Assembly: GCA_963815535.1 (NCBI GenBank)
Contig: CAWFGS010000005.1
Span: 1-64,000, forward strand
DNA length: 64,000 nucleotides
Origin: CAWFGS01 sp963815535
GTDB lineage: Bacteria; Pseudomonadota; Alphaproteobacteria; Sphingomonadales; Sphingomonadaceae
Reading direction: 5' to 3'
Shown here: positions 1 to 8,967 of the stretch, one piece after another
How positions within the stretch are numbered: the first letter of the stretch is position 1
Layout of the letters: each line of letters begins with the position of its first letter
The notes under the pieces: generated by a model
Databases searched by the model: none
What the model was told of the DNA's origin: nothing
The model's input: only the letters and a program-made list of their open reading frames with translations
Position numbers and translations under genes: made by a program

Positions 1-23
1 CGGCTTTCGGCCCAAAAGCCCAC

Positions 24-1709
24 CTAGCGAAAAACGCTTATCTGCTCGCGCCAAACTGGAGGCAACGAGCTTGATTGCAGCGCCTGCACTGTCAGCTTGC
101 GTGGTTGCTTCCCCTCCACGGCACGTTGAATTAATTCGGGCGCAACACACGAAATCCCAACCAGCCAGCCTCGCAAGCCGCGTCCGACATCGCCCTTCAC
201 GCTTAGCCAGAGCATTCATCGACATCTCCGGATTAGCAAACACCAGATCCCGGGCCTCCAAGGCCTCCGCAAGCAGCGCAATCAGCTTCATATCGTGCTT
301 CGCAGGCTCAGCTTCCTGTTGCTCGGAACTCGGAACAACTAGCTTGAGCTGATGTCCCGACCTGTGCCGAACCGCTGGAATGGTCAATGAGAGCTTATTG
401 CTGGCCGAAACTCCTTCCACCAACCCAAGCTCCCGAGCCAGCCCATCGCCGCTAAGAACTATCTCTACAGCCTCTGCGCCAAGTCTGACACCCGTCACAA
501 GTTTAGCCAGTAACTCAGCCTTAGATGCAGACACCCCGCTGCGAAGCTGTGCCGAGTTCAGATCAGCCTGGCCCCGAACCGTTTTAAGCAATCCAGCTTC
601 CGATATGTCTTCGCCAAGCAGATCAAGCAGGAACCCATCATCGCAAAGCTTCGCCGCAAGGTGTTCACATACGATGTTCTCAAGATTGGTCGCCGACACG
701 CGGCACGCCGGCTTGCCATCAAGGGCATCAGGCCGCGTCACATAGTATCGGTAACGCTGCGCCTTGCGGCTTTTACCAGAATGGTTGGGCGTCATCGGAC
801 GCCATACTGGTCCTCTAAGAGGCCTATGAGAAGGCTTGGTTCTCTGATGTGCTTGCGCTTCGACAATCCGCTTGTGTGGCCTGCCCGCGTGGCTTGAACC
901 TGATCCCACAGTTGCTGATCAACGATCGCTTCATGTTCTCCGCCAAAGGCCTCGCCCTTATGTACCATCATGCCGCGATAGATGCGGTTCGAGAGTAGGT
1001 GATAGATTGTGCCGCGTCGATAGACGCAGCCGCCCTTATGCGGCCCGCCAGAACGCTGTTGCACCTTAGTCCGGTATCCTTCTCGCTGCAGCTCTGCGAT
1101 TAACGCGGGTACGGTGCCTAGTGCCACGTAGCGTTGCATGATGTGGCGAACCTGCTCGGCTTCCTTTGGAACCACCACTAGCTTGCGATCCTTGACCTTG
1201 TAACCAAGCGGCATCTGACCGCCCATCCAAATACCCTTGCGCTTGGAAGCAGCAATCTTGTCGCGGATACGCTCGCCGGTCACCTCGCGTTCGAACTGCG
1301 CGAATGACAGCAGCATGTTGAGCGTAAGCCTACCCATGCTGGTGGTAGTGTTGAACGATTGGGTAATGCTGACAAAGCTGGCCTCAGCCTTATCGAGCAC
1401 TTCTACGATTTTGGAGAAGTCAGCAAGGCTGCGGGTGAGCCGGTCGATCTTGTAAAGCAGGACGATATCGATCTTTCCTGCAGCGACATCGGCCAGCAAC
1501 CGCTTCATGCCAGGACGCTCCATGTTGCCGCCCGAGAACCCGCCATCATCATAGCGCTCTTCGTTCAGCACCCAGCCTTCGTGGCGCTGGCTTAGCGCAT
1601 AGGCCGCACAGGCCTCATATTGCGCATCGAGGCTGTTGAACTCCTGTTCCAGGCCATCCTCGGTGGATTTGCGGGTATAGACTGCGCAGCGAAGAATCTT
1701 CTCAACCAT
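24..1709 (-). CDS. Large serine recombinase of an accessory element (frame broken twice)
   Basis: This is a site-specific DNA recombinase that would cut and rejoin attachment sites to integrate or excise an element. The N-terminal resolvase domain (about residues 5-150) has the nucleophile Ser15 in YTRKSTEDG and the arginine helix YKIDRLTRS. The Recombinase domain follows (about 170-280, GTIYHLLSNRIYRG). The first frame stops at 792 after LLEDQYGVR. The expected continuation (MTPNHSGKSRK, then RYRYYVTR, a zinc-ribbon region) resumes in another frame at about 790. A second shift near 170 leads to the family-like C-terminus (PELIQRAVEGKQPRKLT), which stops at 24. The start overlaps the DUF2924 gene by 8 bp. 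As given, the protein cannot be made. Whether this is decay or sequencing error is unresolved, because many core genes here have similar breaks. Confidence 0.85.
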
Positions 1710-2127
1710 TGGCGGTCAGCCCGAAGAAGCGTGGTCCTGACCATTGGGTGCCGGTTACGTGCCGTGCGGTTTCGCTGAGCGAGTTCCATGTCTTGTCGGC
1801 GTATCTGAACCCGTCCTCCAGCACCTCGACCGATATGGTTTGGCCGTTCCATTCTCGGATGAGACGTGCACCGAACGATAGCTTGCTCTTTGGTTTAAGA
1901 ATATCAGCACCGCTTTTACCTTCTGCTGCAAGCCGCATCAGCTCTCGGTGGACCAGCTTTGGCAAACCGCCATGGCGGCGTTCCTGCAATCGGTACGCTA
2001 TCAACGACCGCATCAGCGCTGGCGGGACACTGGGCAGTTGTCGCTTGTCGATCTCGGCCCAACGTTCGCGAAGCTCGGTTGACGACATATCTTCCAACGC
2101 AACAAGGTCGTTGTCGAGACGGCTCAT
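1702..2127 (-). CDS. DUF2924 family protein of the recombinase cassette
   Basis: This 141-residue basic protein matches the DUF2924 pattern: an N-terminal helical stretch (STELRERWAEIDKRQLP), then LLIAYRLQE-like and HGGLPK segments, and the conserved C-terminal core RLIREWNGQTISVEVLEDGF and WNSLSETARHVTGTQWSGPRFFG. Members are found next to large serine recombinases in alphaproteobacterial mobile regions, but no biochemical role is established. The gene overlaps the upstream DUF3489 gene by 4 bp (ATGA) and the downstream recombinase by 8 bp, so the three are almost certainly translated from one message. A small DNA-binding partner of the recombinase is a reasonable inference only. The frame is intact. 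Confidence 0.85.
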   Translation of the reverse strand: MSRLDNDLVALEDMSSTELRERWAEIDKRQLPSVPPALMRSLIAYRLQERRHGGLPKLVHRELMRLAAEGKSGADILKPKSKLSFGARLIREWNGQTISVEVLEDGFRYADKTWNSLSETARHVTGTQWSGPRFFGLTANG

Positions 2128-2354
2128 TGTGCAGCGCCATCAGCGGTACTGTAGCGGCTGACTTTGTCGACCTTCTCGCGTTCTACCTTATGTCCTTTGT
2201 TCTTCAGCCCTGAGATCATCGCTCGTGCGGAATGCGGTTGCCAGTCGGTGGCTTTGATGATCTCTTCGATGGATGCGCCGTTCTTGCGACGAAGCATTTT
2301 GAGCAGGGTTTTGGCTTTGGGATTGGGTTGGCGTTTAATTTTGTCGTTTGGCAC
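2124..2354 (-). CDS. DUF3489 family protein, small HTH-like protein
   Basis: This 76-residue basic protein matches DUF3489. It has a lysine-rich start and then a probable winged-helix core: LLKMLRRKNGASIEEIIKATDWQPHS reads as helix and recognition helix, and AMISGLKNKGHKVEREK follows. It is the first gene of the DUF3489-DUF2924-recombinase operon and overlaps the next gene by ATGA. DNA binding is inferred from the HTH-like pattern, possibly to control or direct the recombinase. No function is documented for the family. Confidence 0.82.
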   Translation of the reverse strand: MPNDKIKRQPNPKAKTLLKMLRRKNGASIEEIIKATDWQPHSARAMISGLKNKGHKVEREKVDKVSRYSTADGAAQ

Positions 2355-3047
2355 TAGTAGTCTCCGGTAACGGAGCGACGATATTACCGCCCGTACCGAG
2401 ATGAGCCCCAGCGTCTAATACGCTCGGGCTGCGCGAGGATCGTGTGGTCGATCGGTCGCACGGCAACACATGCTCGAACAATCAGCGAAGTCTAGTCGAT
2501 AAGGCGCTGCCCGCTTGCCGCGCAGTTCGGGATTAGGTTTTGCGTCCGTAAATGGGGTGGGGAGCGGACCTTGGCGCCAATTTCCTCAACTTCTGGACGT
2601 GGGCCGAAAGCGGACTGGCAGGTTACCGCGGTGGGATGGCGGAAGCGGACCTTCAGTCGGACATCAGCAAACGTCAGAAGACGATAAACTCGGGCCGCTC
2701 AAAAGCCGTCGCTGCAACGACCAATATCGCTGAAACCGGTCGCTTGACCGGCTCGACAATGAATTGCGATCACCCAAGACGCGCCTGAGTTTATACAGGT
2801 GGCCAGCTGTTTAACAGCAGGGGATCGCTCTGGAAGCCACTGATTGACTCTGGGAAGCCGCATGCCTATATAAAATATACCTGACGAGCCTACATGTGCT
2901 TTGAGAGCCTTGAGCCTGAAAGCACCGCGCGATCGTACGGATGGGTCGAAATAGAAGGTTGTAGACCTTGATCCACCCAGACCGCTTTCGGTGAGAGCGT
3001 CTCTAAGGGGCATATAGGGAAGCTACACTGTACTTCCCAATGCTATC
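2355..3047. other. 693-bp intergenic region in the island, no convincing gene
   Basis: The region lies between the recombinase operon and the unknown two-gene operon. It is visibly more AT-rich near 2860-3050 than the flanking chromosome. The heptamer AGCGGAC occurs three times in about 90 bp (2563, 2609, 2644). The open frames that cross the region have unconvincing composition and no family resemblance. It should contain the promoter of the recombinase operon near 2360-2450, and possibly an attachment site. Neither can be placed by eye. Confidence 0.5.
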
Positions 3048-3875
3048 TTAGAAGAAGTCGTTGGTGAACATATTGATATGAGTATGTTTCTTTTGCGGTG
3101 TGTCCGCACTGTGGCAGTCGGGATAAATTCCCACCATTGAAGCCTTCTTCTCCCTGCTGACATTGTAATGTGTTGTTCCGTCAAACCCTTGGCCAAAGCG
3201 CAAACGGTTCGCAATGATGCATAAGACCTTATGCGGTGGCATTAACGTGTCGGCTTGCGCGTGGTGTTCCGGGCCGAACTGGAAATGCTTCCCAGCTTCA
3301 TCGACGTAGTAAAGATCGTTATAGTCAGACGCGCGCTTGGGAAGCTGCCGTTTTCGCATGTCGCGAAGCAAGGCATCGATCTTGCGCCCGTAGTTTCGCT
3401 GAGTCATGTCACGGCAAAGCGCGCGCATCCGATCGATTTCTGGCGCGTCGAAGTTTCGCAGCGGAAGGCGGAATATCTGCTGGTACTTTGCGTCGGCAAA
3501 GCGGGTGGCAAGATACTTGTAAGCACGTAGGCATTTCGAGATCGTTGCCGTCAGTTGGTTGGCAGTCTTTGCACCATAGGCGGGCGGCGCGAACCGATGG
3601 ACGTTGAACTGGTCACCGAGCAATTCAACTAGGCCCGGCAGGCTGTCGTCGGTCAATAGCACGACGCCGGATGCACCCTCCCAATCCAACCAGCCCAGCA
3701 GAGTGTCAATATCCTTTCCGCGGTTCGTATCGAAGGCGGTCACTACCGGCTCGATCCCTCCCAAATTAGCAAAGCCGCTTGCACGAATTTCGTTCGGCAA
3801 GAGCGCCGCTTTCTTGTCGGTTACCGTCTCCAGGACCGCCGATGCGTCCGTGACGAATGCGATGATGAGAGACAT
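3048..3875 (-). CDS. Unknown 275-aa protein, second gene of a coupled pair
   Basis: The product was not recognised. The first 120 residues look like an alpha/beta fold: strand-like MSLIIAFVTDASAVL, then WEGASGVVLLTDDSLPGLVELL. A helical basic middle follows (about 120-185, with repeated RMRALCRDM and KIDALLRDMRKRQLPKR). The C-terminal third is rich in His, Tyr and Asp (FQFGPEHHAQ, GIYPDCHSAD, KKHTHINMF), which could bind metal, although no canonical motif is visible. There is no signal peptide or membrane segment, so it is probably cytoplasmic. The start codon shares its A with the stop of the upstream gene (TAATG), so translation is coupled. It lies in the island between the recombinase cassette and tRNA-Leu, which suggests acquired cargo. 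A defence or regulatory role is speculation. Confidence 0.7.
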   Translation of the reverse strand: MSLIIAFVTDASAVLETVTDKKAALLPNEIRASGFANLGGIEPVVTAFDTNRGKDIDTLLGWLDWEGASGVVLLTDDSLPGLVELLGDQFNVHRFAPPAYGAKTANQLTATISKCLRAYKYLATRFADAKYQQIFRLPLRNFDAPEIDRMRALCRDMTQRNYGRKIDALLRDMRKRQLPKRASDYNDLYYVDEAGKHFQFGPEHHAQADTLMPPHKVLCIIANRLRFGQGFDGTTHYNVSREKKASMVGIYPDCHSADTPQKKHTHINMFTNDFF

Positions 3876-4309
3876 TATTCGTTGAGTAGGCTGATGAGCA
3901 CCTTGGCTGGAATGGTAAGTTCCGCCCTTGCCGTGTCCGGCATCGCGGCGAGAGACTCAACGAACTTGACGAGTGCCTGTCCGCGTCTCGAGGCAGATCG
4001 AGTTTTGGTGGTCGCCCGGGAAGGCACTGGCGGGTTTTCGAAGTCAAATTCGATTTCTTCGGGTAGGAACCCAACCTTCGCCTTGATGGTCGGATGCGTC
4101 ACCAGCTTCGTAGCCGGAACCTCCTCTTTCGCCGCCCAATGTGCGAGCCGCAGCGATCCGGTGAACTCATGATAGTTCACCCCCTGGCGCTTCAGGTCGG
4201 TCGCGACGACGCTGAGATAATATGGAATTTGACGCTCTTCCCATGTCTCTCGGGCGCGATCGCGCAGGAAAGTCTTGAAGCTATCGAGATTGTGTACTTT
4301 GCCGGCCAT
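3875..4309 (-). CDS. Unknown 144-aa protein, first gene of a coupled pair
   Basis: No family was recognised. Residues 1-80 are predicted alpha-helical with a compact domain look (FKTFLRDRARETWEERQIPYY, then LSVVATDLKRQGVNYHEFTG, then SLRLAHWAAKEE), vaguely like a small winged-helix or LOTUS-like domain. A linker rich in Pro, Ser and Thr (about 90-108) precedes a C-terminal helical segment ending in IPAKVLISLLNE. It is soluble, with no signal peptide. Its stop overlaps the start of the 275-residue partner by one base (TAATG), so the two proteins are probably made together and may interact. Codon use is not obviously foreign by eye, but the setting is a mobile island. Confidence 0.65.
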   Translation of the reverse strand: MAGKVHNLDSFKTFLRDRARETWEERQIPYYLSVVATDLKRQGVNYHEFTGSLRLAHWAAKEEVPATKLVTHPTIKAKVGFLPEEIEFDFENPPVPSRATTKTRSASRRGQALVKFVESLAAMPDTARAELTIPAKVLISLLNE

Positions 4310-4723
4310 TGTGGATCAGGTGTTCCTTATTTGGGAGCACATACTACTCGATGGCCGTTGAATGCCAAGGCATCTTAAAGCGACGAATGTTGGATCGATG
4401 CGCTATTCATCATGGCCAAGGTGCGACGGCAAAGTCCCAGACCCGGTTACCCAAACCGATCGACTTCAACGTCCGCTTTTAGGAGCTCGGCGGTGGAACG
4501 GGTATGACTGGGATTAAGGCGCAAAGCTGCCGTTCCTGAAGTTTACAGATTTGCAATTGCAGTCACCGCCTGAGACTGCTGAGATTCCCGAGCAGAATTG
4601 AATGGAGTTCTGCCCTTTCGAGTTTAGTCTTAGGCTGCAACCAAACCGGCGTTCTAGCTAATGCCGCGCAGAGCTGCGCGGTTTGTCGTTTAATGATTTT
4701 TTGCATGTCCACTCAGGACTGTT
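4310..4723. other. Intergenic junction between island and tRNA-Leu
   Basis: These 414 bp contain no convincing open frame. The right part holds a small perfect hairpin (4664-4681) and then the encoded CCA end of tRNA-Leu. The promoter of the leftward 144-aa/275-aa operon must lie near 4315-4400. This is the natural place for an island-chromosome junction, but no direct repeat of the tRNA 3' end was found in the window. Confidence 0.45.
4664..4681. terminator. Perfect GC hairpin downstream of tRNA-Leu
   Basis: CCGCGCAG and CTGCGCGG form an 8-bp perfect stem with a 2-base loop. It lies about 43 bp beyond the 3' end of the leftward tRNA-Leu. There is no clear U-tract in the leftward direction. 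On the + strand it is followed by tttgtcgttt. It may be a weak terminator or a processing hairpin. Confidence 0.35.
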
Positions 4724-4810
4724 TGGTGCGGTCGAGAAGACTCGAACTTCCACGGGCGTTAGCCCACAACGACCTCAACGTTGCGCGTCTACCAGTTCCG
4801 CCACGACCGC
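4724..4810 (-). tRNA. tRNA-Leu (anticodon GAG)
   Basis: An 87-nt leucine-type tRNA with a long variable arm lies on the minus strand. The acceptor stem GCGGTCG/CGACCGC, the anticodon stem CAACG/CGTTG around loop TTGAGGT (anticodon GAG), the T-arm GTTCGAGTC and an encoded ACCA end are all visible. Its 3' end faces the island, a common arrangement for integration next to tRNA genes. Confidence 0.95.
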
Positions 4811-4925
4811 ACATCGCTGCGAATGGCGGCTGTTTGCGCCATTCGGGGGTAGGGATGCGCCATTAGCAAGGGTTGATGGGGCTGCCAAGCGATTTGCGCC
4901 GGGGATTCGCACCCCATTGCGCGCG

Positions 4926-5737
4926 TCAGTTCGGCTTCCACCCGAATTCCGCGAACTTGGCCGATTTGGGCACATCCGTTACCGCTTCGTTGATGGCGAC
5001 GCTTTCGCCGGGAACCAGCCGGGGTTGGGGAGGGGCGACTTCCCAGCTGTACACCTGCCGGTCGCGCGCATCGCGCAGGACGATCAGGATGGACGGCACA
5101 TCGCGCGTTTCGCGCCCGACATTGGTAATGCTGCCGCTGGCGACGAAATATTCGGTGTTGTTGGGCAAGCTGCGCCGATCCTGTTCGTCGGGCGGGAAAT
5201 CGAGCACCAGATCGGGCTGATCGACGGCGAAGGTCGGGCGGCTGAGCGGCACCCAGTCCGGCATCCCGCCAGTAGCTGACCGCGGCGATCGTGCCGAATG
5301 CGAACACCGCGAAAAACGCCGCGGCGATGGTCCACATCCGCAGCGGATTGCGCGTGCCGCGAAAGGGCGGCTGCGAGGCGAATTGCGACAGATCGTCGTC
5401 GTTGCGGAATGCGGGTTCCGGCCGGGATCGCTGCGAATGCGGGAAGGCGCAGGCTCGGCCCGCTGCGACGGTTCCGTCGACCGGAACGGGTATCGGGCAT
5501 AGGTGTGGGCGTAGGTGTAGGCGCAGGAACCGCCGGCGCGGAAACGGTCGGTGCGGCAGGTTCCGCCCCTGTCTCGGATGCCGGATCGGCAGGCATCCGC
5601 GTTCCAAGGTCCGGCATCGCACCATCCTGATGCCAGCTGTGCTTGCATTTGGCGCAGCGCACCATGCGCCCTTCCACGCCGATCGAACTGTCGGGAACGA
5701 CGTAGCGTGTGGAACATTCGGGGCAGGCGATAATCAT
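4926..5737 (-). CDS. Zinc-ribbon (MJ0042-type) membrane protein (frame broken twice)
   Basis: The N-terminus MIIACPECSTRYVVPDSSIG plus MVRCAKCKHSWHQDG is the MJ0042/zinc_ribbon_4 motif, with four cysteines in two CxxC pairs. A Pro/Ala-rich linker (repeated PTPTPTP) follows. After a frame change near 5490 comes a single membrane helix (WTIAAAFFAVFAFGTIAAVSYW). After another change near 5268 comes a C-terminal DUF3426-like beta domain (ITNVGRETRDVPSILIVLRD, ending EFGWKPN). The layout is cytoplasmic zinc finger, one TM segment, and an exported domain. It is divergent from ftsE, an arrangement common in sphingomonads. The role is unknown; an envelope regulator is inferred from context. The start at 5737 is chosen because the motif begins there. 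Confidence 0.8.
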
Positions 5738-5958
5738 GGTTAAGTGCAACCTTTAGAACCGTGTATCGCGCGCAACAAGTCCGCCGCGATGCGATGCCCC
5801 CAACCATCCGGCCACACAATGGCTTTTGTCCACATCGAAGCGCGGTTATAGCCCACCCAACGATGTTTGCCGCCCCACCCGATCATTCACGGTCGCGATC
5901 GCCCGAAGCGGGCGCGCGCATGACCGTGCGCGCATCGTCCGGTTCTGCCGATGCCGGT

Positions 5959-6804
5959 ATGAACGCGACCGCAAACGGCGATGTCGTCAATTTCGACAAT
6001 GTCGGCCTGCGTTACGGCACCGATACGGAGGTGTTGTCCGACGTTTCTTTCACCCTGTTTCCCGGCAGCTTCTATTTCCTGACCGGGGCCAGCGGGGCGG
6101 GCAAGACCTCGCTGCTGAAACTGCTGTATCTGGCGCAGCGCCCGTCGCGCGGCGCGATCCAGATGTTCGGCACGGACGTCATCACCCTGTCGCGCGCGCG
6201 GTTGCCCGCTTTCCGCCGCCGCCTGGGCGTGGTGTTTCAGGATTTCCGGCTGGTCGAACATCTCAGCGCGTTCGACAATATCGCGTTGCCGCTGCGCGTG
6301 TCGGGCGTGCCCGAAGCCGATTTGCGCCAGCCGGTTACCGATATGCTGGAATGGGTCGGGCTGACGCACCGCGTGGATGCGCGCCCCGAAACCCTGTCGG
6401 GCGGGGAGCAGCAGCGGGTTGCCATCGCGCGCGCGGTGATCGGCCGGCCCGACATGCTGATCGCGGACGAGCCGACCGGTAATGTCGATCCGGAAATGGC
6501 GCTGAAACTGCTGCGTCTGTTCGAAGCGTTGAACCGGCTGGGCACGACCGTGGTGGTCGCGACGCACGATGTGCATCTGCTGAAGAAAGTGCCCGATTCG
6601 CTGATCATGCGGCTGGACAAGGGCCGCCTGTCCGACCCCACCGGCGCGCTGCGTTATCCGCCGCGCAACAGCGGCGTCCGCACCGCCGCCGAGCGCCGCC
6701 GCCTTGCGCGAGGGCAAACTGTGAAGCCAGGCCCGCTGCCGCCGTACAACCGCCGCGCATTCCATGCGCGCAGAGCGCGCAGCTGGTTCCGCAGACGCGG
6801 TTGA
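5959..6804 (+). CDS. ftsE: Cell-division ATP-binding protein FtsE
   Basis: This is the ABC ATPase of the FtsEX complex, which links cytokinesis to septal peptidoglycan hydrolysis at the inner face of the membrane. Visible motifs are Walker A GASGAGKTS, a Q-loop in VVFQDFRLVEH, signature LSGGEQQRVAIARA, Walker B MLIADEPTGNVD and the H-loop ATHDVHLL. The frame is open upstream to 5761, with other possible starts at 5863 and 5920. 5959 is chosen as nearest to the usual FtsE N-terminus (VVNFDNVGLRYG). Homologues end soon after the RLDKGRLSDP segment, but here the frame runs on to 6804 into ftsX. The true stop, near 6660-6720, was probably lost to an indel. Confidence 0.92.
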   Translation: MNATANGDVVNFDNVGLRYGTDTEVLSDVSFTLFPGSFYFLTGASGAGKTSLLKLLYLAQRPSRGAIQMFGTDVITLSRARLPAFRRRLGVVFQDFRLVEHLSAFDNIALPLRVSGVPEADLRQPVTDMLEWVGLTHRVDARPETLSGGEQQRVAIARAVIGRPDMLIADEPTGNVDPEMALKLLRLFEALNRLGTTVVVATHDVHLLKKVPDSLIMRLDKGRLSDPTGALRYPPRNSGVRTAAERRRLARGQTVKPGPLPPYNRRAFHARRARSWFRRRG

Positions 6805-7648
6805 AGGGGCCGATGCCGTGGGTGATCGCGATCATGGTCGCGCTGACGGTGATCGCCGCGGCGGGCGGTCTGGCGCTCAACAATCTGGCGAACGGCGCGC
6901 GCAGCGAATTGGCGGGCGGCGGCGACGGTGCAGATCATGGAAGCCGAGCCCGCACTGCGCGATGCCGCCAGGCGCGCGATGCGATGGCGCTGCTGACCAC
7001 GCAACCCGCCGATCGCGACCGTGCGCATCGTGCCCGAAGCGGAGCTGGAGGCTTTGCTGGAACCGTGGCTGGGCGTTGGCTTTCGCAGCGAAACGGTGCC
7101 CGTTCCCGCGCTGATCGATCTGCAACTGCGATCCGACGTGACGGAAACCGATCTGAAGCGTTTGCGCGGCGGTGCTGGCGCGCGACGTGCCCAAAGCGCG
7201 GATCGACGCGCAGTCGAGCTGGCTGCGCCCCGTTTTCGCCGCCATACAATCGCTGCAATGGCTGGCGTCGCGCTGGTCGCTCTGCTGGCCGCGACCAGCG
7301 CCGGCGGCCGTCTGGCTGGCGGCGCGCACCGCGCTGGGCACCAACCGCGAAGACGATCGAGATCGTACATCTGCTGGGCGGATCGGACAGCCAGATCGCG
7401 CGGATTTTCCAGCGTTCCATCGCGTTGGATGCGGGCATCGGCGGAGTGGTCGGGCTGGCGTTGGGGTTCGGTGCGGTCGCGGCATCTGGGCAGCCGGTTC
7501 GCCGCGCTCGATTCCGGTATGGTTGCGGGCGGCGGATTGCGACCGGTCGATTGGTTGATCATGGCGTGCGATACCGCTGGCGGGTGTGGGGATCGCCTGG
7601 CTGACGGCGCGCTACACCGTGTTCGGCGCGTTGCGGGCCACGTTATGA
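6723..7648 (+). CDS. ftsX: Cell-division membrane protein FtsX (frame broken at least five times)
   Basis: FtsX is the membrane partner of FtsE. Pieces in successive frames line up in order: LVPQTRLKGPMPWVIAIM with the first TM helix (ALTVIAAAGGLALNNLA), the periplasmic part TVQIMEAEPALRDAA, then TVRIVPEAELEALLEPW, LIDLQLRSDVTETDLKRL and RDVPKARIDAQSSWLRPV. The cytoplasmic/TM part AAVWLAARTALGTNR, IEIVHLLGGSDSQIARIF, DAGIGGVVGLALG and WLIMA follows, ending ALRATL at 7648. No single frame spans the gene. Several breaks look like one extra base (for example ggcggcggcgacg where ggcggcgcgacg is expected near 6920). The left boundary is approximate because the start codon cannot be fixed. The gene is expected to be important for division, so sequencing error is the likelier cause. 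Confidence 0.82.
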
Positions 7649-7690
7649 TCGCTGTGCCCAAAAGCGCGCGCCGCCGGGGACGGCATCCTG

Positions 7691-8270
7691 ATGCGCCGGT
7701 TCTTTTCCCGCACCATTGCCGCCATCCTGCTGGTCTGGGCGCTCGGCTTCGTCTGGTTCGCATCCGCCTTGCCCCAACCTCTGGACGACACGCGAGACCG
7801 ACGCGATCATCGTGCCGACGGGCGGGCCGGGCCGGATCGAGCGCGGGCTGGACGATGCTGCAGGCGCAGAACGCGCCCGCGATGCTGGTCACGGGCGTCG
7901 ATCGCAAGGTGACACCGGATGAATTCGCGGCGGAATTCGACGTGCCGATGCGATGGATGGATTGCTGCATCACGCTGGGATATTCCGCGCTCGACACTCG
8001 CGGCAATGCGCGGAAACCGCACGATGGGTCGACGGAACGCGGGGTACGGTACGTTGCGGCTGGTGACGACGGATTGGCATATGCGGCGCGTCCGCGGGCG
8101 AATTGCGCCGCGTGCTGCCGGACGATATCGATCATCGTCGAGGATGCGGTGGCCGTCTCAGCCGTCACTTTCGCACCCTGTTCCTGGAATATCACAAGCT
8201 GATTGCCAGCCAGTTCATGCAAGGCGCAACGCGGCTGTGGAGTTGCGCCAACCGGGATGCTGCCGCATGA
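7691..8270 (+). CDS. DUF218 (YdcF/SanA-like) membrane protein (frame broken)
   Basis: Residues 1-30 (MRRFFSRTIAAILLVWALGF) form a membrane anchor. In other frames the DUF218 core follows: ETDAIIVPTGGPGRIERGL, MLVTGVDRKVTPDEF, then ITLGYSALDTRGNA, LRLVTTDWHMRRV and the end LFLEYHKLIASQFMQG. The stop at 8268-8270 overlaps the plsC start (ATGA). At least three frame changes are needed, including one around 7780-7790. DUF218 proteins such as SanA and ElyC act in envelope and lipid-carrier homeostasis. The position between ftsX and plsC fits that, but no substrate can be named. Confidence 0.78.
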
Positions 8271-8954
8271 TCCTGCTGCGCAATCTTGCGTTCTACCCCG
8301 CGTTTTATGTCGGCAGCATCCGTCTGGTCATCGCCGCCGTGCTGGCGATCCCGCTGGGCGCAACGCCGGTTTCGCCCATTCGTCCATGCCTGGAACGCCT
8401 ATCACCGCTGGTGCGCGCGGGTGTTCCTCGATATCCGGGTCCGATCGAAGGGGAGATCCCGCCGGGCGCGGTGTTCTTCGCGATCAAGCATGAAAGTTTT
8501 TTCGAAGCGATCGATGCGCCCAACCTGTTCCACCTGCCGGTTCCCTTCGCGAAGGACGAACTGTTCCGCATTCCCGGCTGGGGCATCGTCGCGCAGGCAT
8601 TACGGACTGATTCCGGTCGCGCGTCAGGACGGGGCGCAGCATGTTGCGCAAAATGGTCTCGGCGGCGCGCGGCTTCGTGGCGGAGGGTCGCCCTCTGGTG
8701 ATTTTTCCGGAAGGAACGCGCACCCCCATCGGCGAACATCCGCCGCTGCAGTCGGGTTTTGCCGGATTGTACAAGCTGATCGGCATGCCGGTGGTTCCGG
8801 TCGCGTGCGACAGCGGCCGGCTGTATCACCGGCTCTGAAACGGCCCGGCATCATCACCTACCGTTTCGGCGAACCGATTCCGCCCGGCCTGCCACGCGCG
8901 GAGGTCGAAACACGGGTGCACGATGCGATCAACGCGCTGAACACGCCGCAACGT
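8267..8954 (+). CDS. plsC: 1-acyl-sn-glycerol-3-phosphate acyltransferase PlsC (frame broken)
   Basis: PlsC acylates lysophosphatidic acid to phosphatidic acid at the inner membrane. The start MILLRNLAFYPAFYVG with a hydrophobic helix overlaps the preceding stop. The acyltransferase motifs lie in different frames: block I is present as IKHESFFEAI (H-x4-D/E-type, here H-E-S-F-F-E), block II region ELFRIPGWGIVAQ, block III FPEGTRTPIGE and block IV MPVVPVACDSG. The tail ITYRFGEPIPPG and HDAINALN then runs on without its stop. The end is placed at the first alternative-frame stop cluster (8938-8956) and is approximate. At least four breaks occur between 8370 and 8840. The gene converges on tyrA. 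Confidence 0.82.
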
Positions 8955-8967
8955 GAGGTCGTGAACG

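Noticed and set aside
2699..3013. 104-codon minus-strand frame in the island gap
   Set aside because: No family resemblance, unconvincing composition and no clear ribosome-binding site. It cannot be excluded but is not supported.
5084..5749. Long zinc-ribbon frame read straight to 5084
   Set aside because: After about 5490 this frame turns into Arg-rich shadow sequence; the TM helix and the C-terminal domain are in two other frames.
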